Source: Baffinella frigidus (taxonomy: Eukaryota > Cryptophyceae > Cryptomonadales > Baffinellaceae). From it: DNA of 10,433 nucleotides. Positions 6,322-10,433 of this stretch are shown piece by piece (position 1 is the stretch's first letter; every line of letters begins with the position of its first letter). Below the pieces are notes generated by a model, which was given only the letters and a program-made list of their open reading frames with translations, did not search any database and was not told the DNA's origin. The position numbers were made by a program, and so were the translations under genes. Location: the NCBI GenBank assembly GCA_026770585.1, contig MU646714.1, positions 163,115 through 173,547 of the forward strand, written 5' to 3'.

Positions 6322-6517
6322 GGCTCTTGGCAAACCAAGAGCCGCTCGACCAAGAGCCGCTTGACCCGTTACCGTATCCGTTCCTACGGATACGGTAACG
6401 GAAAGTCGGTGGATGACCCACCGAAAATCCCTTGGTGGCCAGGTTTGCAGCGGATCAACGCGAAAGGTCTCGGCAAACCAAGAGCCGCTCGCAGGTTTGC
6501 AGCGCATCAACGCGAAA
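6322..6517. repeat. Short direct repeats and hairpins
   Basis: GGCAAACCAAGAGCCGCTCG occurs at 6329-6348 and 6472-6491. AGGTTTGCAGCG.ATCAACGCGAAA occurs at 6441-6465 and 6493-6517. GGCTCTTGG-CAAA-CCAAGAGCC (6322-6343) is a perfect hairpin. Open frames here are not supported as genes. Confidence 0.7.
6380..6440 (-). mobile_element. Inverted fragment of CCACACAGCGG MITE
   Basis: This is the reverse complement of 6164-6224 at 59 of 61 positions, so the left third of the neighbouring MITE is present in opposite orientation. 6366-6401 also forms its own perfect 16-base-stem hairpin (CCGTTACCGTATCCGT / ACGGATACGGTAACGG). Confidence 0.75.
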
Positions 6518-6606
6518 ACACATCCAATTTACAATACCGTGTTGTGCTATCGTAGGGGTGGAACATAGGCCCTGCCCCCCCCCTAAACCCTGAAACGCTC
6601 TTGCAG

Positions 6607-6669
6607 GTGAGACGGAAACGGAAGCGAAAGTCGCGGGCGACCGTGTGTCTCGTGGGATGCGACTACCGG
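6607..6669 (+). CDS. TTLL exon A: basic linker and first strand
   Basis: Acceptor CTCTTGCAG ends at 6606; donor CCGG|GTGCAA starts at 6670. It has 21 codons in phase 0 to 0: [20 protein letters not shown], then R. In TTLL proteins a Lys/Arg-rich stretch directly precedes a hydrophobic strand and a Cys-x-Tyr/Arg turn; here CLVGCDYR fills that role. It joins in frame to [11 protein letters not shown] of the next exon. Three partial copies lie downstream. Confidence 0.75.
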
Positions 6670-9107
6670 GTGCAATCCCGAACCCCTAATTTAATTATTC
6701 AACCAAAATTACTACACAGTTGCTCTACAATTACTCGTAGGATCCACTTGTGTAGTGATTTTTGTTACTAGAAATGATGAGATTGAAGGTGGGACGGACG
6801 AGGAAACGGAAGTGGGATGCGACTTCCGGGTGCACCCCAAAACCTTCTACACCACCCCTTCACCCTAAGCCCCTTAACCCTAAACCCAAAACTGTAAACC
6901 CTAAACTTAAACCCTCCAAACCCCGTATCCCTCGTGGGATGCGACTTCCGGGTGCCATTCCGAACCCTAAACCCCAACTCCTAAACACTAAACCCCTCAA
7001 CCTCTATGCCCATCTGGTGCTGTCTCCGCAGCCCTACACCCTAAACCCTAAACCCTGAACCCTGAACTCGCCCTAAAACCCTATAGCCCTGAAACCCTGT
7101 AGTCTAGCTTTGCCTCAAGCCCTAAAACCCTATAGTCTAGCTCTGTCTCAGTTAAATTGGTCTCATCATTTGACGAGACCGGAAGTTGATTTCCCTGTTT
7201 TTTACAAATCCGTCAACTTTACAAATCCGTCAACTTTTGGAAAACTGAGAAAATGATGAGACCCACTCACCTGAGGCAGAACTAGATAGTCTCCCTTGTG
7301 GGATGCGACTACTGGTGCAACCCTACACCTGGAACCCCAAACCCCTAACAGACCCTTAACCCTAAATCTCACACCCTACACTCTGAACCCCAAACCCCAA
7401 ACCCCAAACCCTAAACCCTAAACCCTGAATCCTAAAATTCCCACACTTAACCCTCAACCAGGTTGTCGCAAAAGCCGCGAAAGATCTGGGGTTCCGCGTG
7501 ACTCTAAGCCACAACCCTAACCTCAAACCCTCAATCGTATACCCAAACCCCCGAACCCCAACCCTAAACCCTAAACCCTAAACCGGATACCCTAAGTCCC
7601 AAGCTCTAAACCTTAAACTGTAAAACAGGTTGTCGCAAAGGCCGCGAAAGATCTGGGGTTCCGGGTGACGAATAAGGACACGTATTGGACGCTCCGGTGG
7701 ACAGACAGGTACTGCGATAAGGGCTTAGGGGTTTACGATTTAGGAGGTTCGGGCTTATGGGGTTGGGGTCGGGGTTTAGGGGTTGACGGGTCAGGGGGTT
7801 ACGAGGTTAGGGTCTGTGGGGTTAGGGTGCAGGGTGCAGGGGTGCAGGGGCGCGGGGGTTAGGGGTTAGGGGTTAGGTTGCAGGGTGTAGGGTGTAGGGT
7901 GTAGGGTGCAGGGTGTAGGGTGGAGGGTGGAGGATGGAGGGTGTAGGGTGCGTGGCCAGGAAGATCTGAGGTTCCGGGTGACGAACAAGGACACGCATTG
8001 GACGCTGCGGTGGACGGACCAGTACTCATCAACCTACCCCCTAGCCCCGCCCACCAACAGCCGTCTCAGTACAGCAACTGAGGTCTCAGTCAAGTGACGA
8101 ACAAGGACATTTCTGGACATTTCTGGATTTATGTAGAGAGGAATTTGCCGTTGTGCCACATCCATGCCTTCGCCAAAGTAGAATCGGCGCTTGTCAGAGC
8201 CTGCCCACGCGGACACGTCTGCAGTTTGGAGGTTTAGGGTTTAGGGTTTAGGGAGGGTCCGGTGGACGGACCGATACGAAGCCGCGCCCTGGGGTTTAGG
8301 GGTTTAGGGGTTGAGAAGGCAGAAGTTCAGAGGTTTAGGGTTTAGGATTTAGGGTGTAGGGTTCAGGCCTGAGCCCTAAACCCCAACCCGAATCCCTGTT
8401 TCAGAATCCCTAATATCTCAAACCGTATCCCCCAACCCTAAGCCCCTACACCCTACGCCAGGCACCTTCTCGGGCAGACGCTGCGCGAAATTAAGCTCTC
8501 GCGCATGCAGAGAATCAGTTCCCTAATTCGCGTTTTTATTTAATTAGGAGGCCTAATTAAATTTACTATGCCCCAACTAATCCCTAATATCCCAAACCTT
8601 ACACCAGGTATCTTCTCGGGCAGACGCTGCGCGAAATGAAGATGTCGCGGATGCAGCGCATCAACCACTTTCCCGCCATGTGCGAGATCGCGTTCAAGTA
8701 ACCTCCCCTGTCAACCTTCAACCGTCAAGACAACTATAACAGTTGCGATTTTGCAGCTAAGAGGATCAACCACGTTCCCGCCATGTGCGAAATCTCATTC
8801 AAGTAATTCCCCACGCCCGAAACCCTGAGTGCAGGGTTGAGGGTTGAGGGTTCAGGATAACCCTAAAACCCTAAACCCTGGACCCATAAATCCCCTGCGC
8901 CCTAAAACTCTAACCCCTCACCTGTAAATCCTAAACCCTGAACCCATAATCTCCTGAACCCTAAAACCCTAACCCCCAACCCCCTCACCCTACCCCAGGT
9001 GCCGCCTGGCAATGAACCTGAACCGCATGATGAAGCAGCTCCCAGCCGAATACGACTTCGTGCCTGACACGTGGATTCTGCCGGAAGACACTCTGGCATT
9101 CGTCAAG
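6607..9107 (+). CDS. TTLL polyglutamylase-like gene, partial (4 exons)
   Basis: This is the spliced model of 6607-6669, 7629-7708, 8608-8697 and 8999-9107: 342 bases, 114 codons, no stop, and all three introns GT-AG. TTLL enzymes ligate glutamate, glycine or tyrosine to tubulin and other proteins in the cytoplasm and axoneme using ATP. The order of motifs (basic [58 protein letters not shown]) matches the start of the TTL domain of the polyglutamylase branch. From knowledge of that family, compare WTLYWTD, INHFPGM and TWCLPAD. The catalytic ATP-binding part that follows in the family is absent up to 10433. The exact subfamily and substrate are not decided. The gene may be live and run past the window, or be a decaying copy. 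Confidence 0.85.
6702..6766. mobile_element. ACTACACA inverted-repeat MITE fragment, copy 1
   Basis: ACCAAAATTACTACACA at the left and TGTGTAGTGATTTTTGTT at the right are near-inverted. The same ends occur at 9800-9868, and the sequence matches the inner arms of the element at 4644-4854. Confidence 0.6.
6789..6829 (+). pseudogene. TTLL exon A copy with 22-base deletion
   Basis: GTGGGACGGACGAGGAAACG...GATGCGACTTCCGG|GTGCAC keeps both borders but lacks 22 internal bases of the 63-base exon, so the frame is broken. It is the only exon A copy with both edges. Confidence 0.65.
6840..7137. repeat. C-rich CCCTAAA-type intronic repeat, block 1
   Basis: Degenerate CCCTAAA/CCCTAAC/CCCTGAA units fill the intron between exons A and B, broken by an exon A fragment at 6924-6951. 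CTAAC and CTAAA are also branch-point-like, and the strand is pyrimidine-rich as expected upstream of an acceptor. Open frames here (6762-7058) are repeat translation. Confidence 0.85.
6924..6951 (+). pseudogene. TTLL exon A, 3'-end copy
   Basis: CGTATCCCTCGTGGGATGCG-ACTTCCGG|GTGCC matches only the last 28 bases of exon A plus the donor. It is embedded in telomere-like repeat. Confidence 0.7.
7138..7284. mobile_element. TAGCTCTG-terminus MITE, intronic copy
   Basis: The left end TAGCTCTGTCTCAG...GGTCTCATCATTT and the right end AAATGATGAGACC...CTGAGGCAGAACTA are inverted over about 40 bases with gaps. The interior has a tandem TTTACAAATCCGTCAACTTT. The family is shared with 792-870, 885-1102 and 2499-2617. 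A stray left end, TAGCTTTGCCTCAAG, sits just upstream near 7115. Confidence 0.65.
7295..7314 (+). pseudogene. TTLL exon A, second 3'-end copy
   Basis: CTTGTGGGATGCGACTACTG|GTGCAACCC keeps the last 20 bases and the donor, with one base lost before the GT. It follows the MITE at 7138-7284. Confidence 0.6.
7315..7461. repeat. C-rich CCCTAAA-type intronic repeat, block 2
   Basis: AAACCCCAAACCCTAAACCC units run to an acceptor-like CTCAACCAG at 7461. Confidence 0.85.
7462..7502 (+). pseudogene. TTLL exon B, upstream 5'-half copy
   Basis: This begins with an intact acceptor and encodes [13 protein letters not shown] before diverging. Two differences from the full exon (AAA for AAG, CGC for CGG) are synonymous. 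No donor follows. Confidence 0.85.
7503..7628. repeat. C-rich CCCTAAA-type intronic repeat, block 3
   Basis: AACCCTAAACCCTAAACCC and variants lead up to the acceptor AAACAG used by exon B. Confidence 0.85.
7629..7708 (+). CDS. TTLL exon B: first helix and WTD strand
   Basis: Acceptor CAG ends at 7628; donor GACAG|GTACTG starts at 7709; phase 0 to 2. It reads [13 protein letters not shown], then [13 protein letters not shown] plus two bases of Arg. In TTLL proteins the corresponding region is a helix ending G-W/F/L, a variable turn, then W-x-L-x-W-T-D, which is one of the most constant signatures of the family. This is the only complete copy; four partial copies surround it. Confidence 0.88.
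7720..7948. repeat. G-rich TTTAGGG/GGGTGTAGG-type intronic repeat
   Basis: Downstream of the exon B donor the repeat is on the opposite strand: GGGGTTAGGGGTTAGGTTGC and tandem GGGTGTA/GGGTGCA units. GGG triplets near donors can act as intronic splicing enhancers in other eukaryotes. Apparent Gly-Val-rich frames here are repeat translation. Confidence 0.85.
7949..8023 (+). pseudogene. TTLL exon B, downstream 3' copy
   Basis: It aligns from about the seventh codon: [20 protein letters not shown]. The glycine of LGF is changed to Arg and the GT donor is lost (ACCAGTACT for ACAGGTACT). Several differences are synonymous (AAC, CTG, ACG). The 5' end with the acceptor is replaced by G-rich repeat. 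Confidence 0.85.
8034..8227. other. Unassigned segment with exon B scrap
   Basis: 8094-8109 (GTGACGAACAAGGACA) is an exact 16-base match to the middle of exon B copy 7949-8023. The rest, 8110-8227, is non-repetitive and could be read on either strand, including a 60-codon minus-strand frame with no recognised motif. Confidence 0.4.
8228..8370. repeat. G-rich TTTAGGG intronic repeat with exon B end
   Basis: Perfect GGTTTAGGGTTTAGGGTTTA units are followed at 8256-8277 by GGTCCGGTGGACGGACCGAT, the RWTDR-coding end of exon B, and then by further TTTAGGG variants. The strand bias switches to C-rich at about 8372. Confidence 0.8.
8372..8461. repeat. C-rich CCCTAA-type intronic repeat before exon C copy
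   Basis: CCCTAAACCCCAACCC and related units end at acceptor CTACGCCAG (8461). The sub-segment AATCCCTAATATCTCAAACC (8405-8424) recurs at 8579-8598 before the intact exon, with one difference. Confidence 0.8.
8462..8514 (+). pseudogene. TTLL exon C, upstream 5' copy
   Basis: After acceptor CCAG it encodes [18 protein letters not shown] and then breaks off into AT-rich sequence with a TTAATTAGG/CCTAATTAA inverted pair. Compare [12 protein letters not shown] in the intact exon. The NHFPAM part and donor are missing. Confidence 0.85.
8608..8697 (+). CDS. TTLL exon C: INHFPAM loop
   Basis: Acceptor ACACCAG ends at 8607; donor TTCAA|GTAACC starts at 8698; the exon takes one base to finish the Arg codon from exon B and leaves two for a Lys codon. 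It reads [16 protein letters not shown], then [13 protein letters not shown]. The motif M-K-x-x-x-x-x-Q-x-I-N-H-F-P-G/A-M-x-E-I is a hallmark of TTLL polyglutamylases. It is the only complete copy. Confidence 0.9.
8752..8802 (+). pseudogene. TTLL exon C, downstream 3' copy
   Basis: It encodes [14 protein letters not shown] and ends at a good donor, TTCAA|GTAATT, matching the end of 8608-8697. The YLLGQTLRE half is absent. Differences include synonymous AGG and GAA, plus F to V and A to S. Confidence 0.85.
8803..8998. repeat. Telomere-like intronic repeat, mostly C-rich
   Basis: A short G-rich run (GGGTTGAGGGTTGAGGGTTC near 8834-8853) is followed by AACCCTAAAACCCTAAACCC units up to acceptor CTACCCCAG at 8998. 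The two parts are complementary and could fold. Confidence 0.85.
8999..9107 (+). CDS. TTLL exon D: NLNRMMKQ and TWILPED segment
   Basis: Acceptor CCCCAG ends at 8998; donor GTCAAG|GTCCTG starts at 9108; phase 2 to 0. After completing Lys it reads [20 protein letters not shown], then [20 protein letters not shown] enzymes have K-D-x-L-x-R-N-L-x-R-M ... F-x-P-x-T-W-x-L-P here. The usual Asp and Arg of KDxLxRN are replaced (KCRLAMN), which is unusual. The family's next conserved region is not found downstream in the window. Confidence 0.9.
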
Positions 9108-9110
9108 GTC

Positions 9111-9281
9111 CTGGGGTTCTGGGATTATGCGAAAGCCAGGGGGTTGTGCGTTGATGGTTTAGGGTCACAAAGCTCCCGGGGTTGTCGGTTTTGGGTGGGC
9201 GGGTTTATGGGTTCACGGGTTTAGGGGTTTAGGGTGTATGGGTTTAGGGCTTATGGGTGTAGGGGTTATGAATGTACATCC
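9111..9281. repeat. G-rich TTTAGGG-type intronic repeat after exon D
   Basis: GGGGTTCTGGG, GGTTTAGGGGTTTAGGGTGT and similar units follow the donor; the G-rich strand is again on the donor side. Confidence 0.8.
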
Positions 9282-9374
9282 CACCTGAACCGCATGATGA
9301 AGCAGCTCCCAGCAGAGTACGACTTCGTGTCTGACACGTGGATCCTCCCAGAAGACACTCTGGCCTTCGTAAAG
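9282..9374 (+). pseudogene. TTLL exon D copy 2, acceptor lost
   Basis: It lacks the first 16 bases and the acceptor but keeps [17 protein letters not shown] and [14 protein letters not shown] and the GTAAAG|GTCATA donor. Over 31 codons there are seven synonymous differences and two amino-acid changes (N to H at the edge, P to S). It may be a fragment of a paralogue that was under selection. Confidence 0.85.
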
Positions 9375-9375
9375 G

Positions 9376-9562
9376 TCATATACACCCTAAACCCACGACC
9401 CCAAAGGCCCACAGGGGGGGGGGGGGGTTGGGGTAAGGTCCACAGGGGGGGTGGATGTAGGGGTTGTGGGGTTGTGGGGTTGTGGGGTTAGGGGTTGATG
9501 GGGTGATAGGGTTAGGGTTTATGGGGTTAGAACCCGCCTGGACCCCCCTTACTTGTGAAACA
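9376..9562. repeat. Mixed telomere-like and G-run intronic repeat
   Basis: A short C-rich run (ACACCCTAAACCCACGACCC) is followed by a 13-base G-run and by GGGTTGTGGGGTTGTGGGGT units. The G-runs could form quadruplexes. Confidence 0.8.
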
Positions 9563-9623
9563 CGAATACGACTTCGTGCCTGACACGTGGATTCTGCCGG
9601 AAGACACTCTGGCATTCGTCAAG
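9563..9623 (+). pseudogene. TTLL exon D copy 3, 3'-end, identical to copy 1
   Basis: 9563-9627 is identical to 9047-9111 over all 65 bases, including the donor GTCAAG|GTCC. It encodes [20 protein letters not shown], without an acceptor. Confidence 0.9.
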
Positions 9624-9627
9624 GTCC

Positions 9628-9655
9628 GAATCCCTATGCCCTGAACCCTAAACCC
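9628..9655. repeat. Short C-rich telomere-like run
   Basis: AATCCCTATGCCCTGAACCC followed by TAAACCC runs from the end of the exon D copy into the element at 9656. Confidence 0.6.
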
Positions 9656-9742
9656 TATATACAGAACCCAACCGTAGGGTTACCTGAAGGCAATTGCATA
9701 CGGGTCTCAACCCGTATATGAGAGAGATTTCCGACGTATATA
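9656..9742. mobile_element. CATACGGGT-family MITE, partial copy
   Basis: CCCAACCGTAGGGTTACCTG and GCATACGGGTCTCAACCCGT, followed by ATATGAGAGAGATTTCCG, match the right two thirds of 10139-10242. The left end is missing or replaced by telomere-like repeat. Confidence 0.65.
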
Positions 9743-9799
9743 TGAACGGGGTCCGTGTGAATTTCATGGAAAAATTAATTTAATTAAACCATTGGATTT

Positions 9800-9868
9800 C
9801 AATAAAAATTACTACACATTTGCTTTAATATTACTAGTAAACATCGTTCTGTGTAGTAAATTTCATTG
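9800..9868. mobile_element. ACTACACA inverted-repeat MITE, copy 2
   Basis: The ends CAATAAAAATTACTACACA and TGTGTAGTAAATTTCATTG are near-inverted over 19 bases. They are related to 6702-6766 and to the inner arms of 4644-4854. 9743-9799 and 9869-9934 hold no recognised feature. Confidence 0.7.
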
Positions 9869-9934
9869 CCGAAGTATTTGATTAAATCAGTTTTCCTATG
9901 GAATTGCAGGTAACAAACGAGAAGAAGAACCGCA

Positions 9935-10094
9935 CCACACAGCGAGCTACGAAGGGATTTTCGGGCACTCAGTGCCCGAGTTTCCGTTACCTTATCCGTA
10001 GGAACCCCCCTGGCCCCTACGGGTTGTCTACCGTAGGGTCCTAGGTCTTATCGCTTAGGGATTATTCAGAATCCCTTCGAAGTCCGCTGTGTGG
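9935..10094. mobile_element. CCACACAGCGG-terminus MITE, copy 2
   Basis: The ends CCACACAGCGAGCTACGAAG and CTTCGAAGTCCGCTGTGTGG give inverted repeats of about 25 bases. The interior aligns with 6154-6315 (TTTCCGTTACC.TATCCGTAG, C-run, CTACCGTAGGGTC, GTCTTATCGCTTAGG) and has an extra GGGCACTCAGTGCCC hairpin near 9964. Confidence 0.8.
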
Positions 10095-10138
10095 CGTACA
10101 TCGTCAAGCCAAACTGCTCTCACACACGCGCTCTCTGA

Positions 10139-10239
10139 TATATGCCGGAAATCACTCTCATATACGAAACCCAATCGTATGGGTTACTTGCAGGCGATCG
10201 CATACGGGTCCAAACCCGTATATGAGAGGGATTTCCGCC

Positions 10240-10242
<3 letters not shown>
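10139..10242. mobile_element. CATACGGGT-family MITE, complete copy
   Basis: ATATGCCGGAAATCACTCTC-ATATACG at the left and CGTATATGAGAGGGATTTCC-GCCATAT at the right are inverted over about 27 bases. The interior contains two smaller hairpins around AATCGTATGGGTT and GGGTCCAAACCC. The right end merges into a TA tract. Confidence 0.75.

Positions 10243-10302
<60 letters not shown>
10243..10302. repeat. (TA)n microsatellite
   Basis: Nearly pure TA dinucleotides start at the right end of the adjacent MITE. Frames encoding Ile-Tyr repeats are artefacts. Confidence 0.95.
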
Positions 10303-10304
<2 letters not shown>

Positions 10305-10310
10305 CGCTAT

Positions 10311-10433
10311 ATATATACATATATACATATATACATATATACATACATACATACATACATACATACATACATACATACATACATACATACATACATACAT
10401 ACATACATACATACATACATACATACATACATA
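10311..10433. repeat. (ACAT)n microsatellite to window end
   Basis: TATATACA units pass into pure ACAT tetranucleotides from about 10341 to the edge. Met-Tyr-Val-Cys frames on the minus strand are repeat translation. Confidence 0.95.

Noticed and set aside
6440-6520. GCAGCGCATCAAC resembling the MQRIN-coding part of TTLL exon C
   Set aside because: Only about 13 bases match, no surrounding residues fit, and the sequence is part of a separate direct repeat; probably coincidence.
7720-7950. CRISPR-like regular repeats
   Set aside because: Units are short tandem GGGTGTA/GGGTGCA without unique spacers, in a eukaryotic intron context.
8034-8216. 60-codon minus-strand frame starting [12 protein letters not shown]
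   Set aside because: It has no recognised family or splice support and partly overlaps exon B scraps on the other strand. Left as unassigned sequence.
6840-9000. Chromosome-end telomere
   Set aside because: The CCCTAAA-type units are degenerate, change strand several times and are interrupted by exons, so they are interstitial repeats, not a terminus.
7462-9623. Mutually exclusive alternative exons (Dscam-like)
   Set aside because: Apart from the frame-disrupted exon A copy, the duplicates lack either the acceptor or the donor, so they cannot be used as interchangeable whole exons.
10158-10428. Minus-strand frames of Met-Tyr-Val-Cys and Ile-Tyr repeats
   Set aside because: Translation of (ACAT)n and (TA)n microsatellites.

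Overview
The window looks like nuclear DNA of a flagellated or ciliated eukaryote, most plausibly a single-celled alga. The evidence is: short GC-rich exons with GT-AG borders, long repeat-filled introns, scattered plant/alga-type telomere-like repeats (CCCTAAA / TTTAGGG), and a gene of the tubulin tyrosine ligase-like (TTLL) family, whose members modify axonemal and other tubulin. The species cannot be named. No prokaryotic gene, rRNA, tRNA or CRISPR array was recognised.

The main gene runs on the + strand. Four exons (6607-6669, 7629-7708, 8608-8697, 8999-9107) join in compatible phases (0/0, 0/2, 2/2, 2/0). Together they encode the N-terminal part of a TTL domain resembling TTLL4/5/6/13-type polyglutamylases: a basic KRKRK stretch, a [11 protein letters not shown] helix, a WTLRWTD strand, an [10 protein letters not shown] loop and an [14 protein letters not shown] segment. 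The ATP-binding remainder of the domain is not in the window, so the gene is cut by the right edge or broken. Three upstream segments (1810-1904, 3440-3509, 5219-5281) have exon-like borders, phases that fit the same reading frame, and acidic or unremarkable composition. They are candidate N-terminal exons, with weaker support.

Every one of these seven exons is accompanied by partial copies. Most copies upstream of the intact exon keep the acceptor and the 5' part. Most copies downstream keep the donor and the 3' part. This is the geometry expected if the introns grew by tandem duplications with one breakpoint inside an exon. I consider it the most interesting feature of the window.

Layout: 1-433 no gene; 434-1379 palindromic MITE-like elements; 1408-2243 four copies of candidate exon 1; 2499-2928 more small elements; 2929-3439 no recognised content; 3440-3509 candidate exon 2, followed by a long CT tract; 4028-5780 a TA-flanked element with 40-bp terminal inverted repeats that encloses nearly all copies of candidate exon 3, a nested 211-bp MITE and a long GA tract; 5940-6440 foldback elements; 6607-9623 the TTLL core exons, their partial copies and telomere-like introns; 9656-10242 three MITE families; 10243-10433 TA and ACAT microsatellites.
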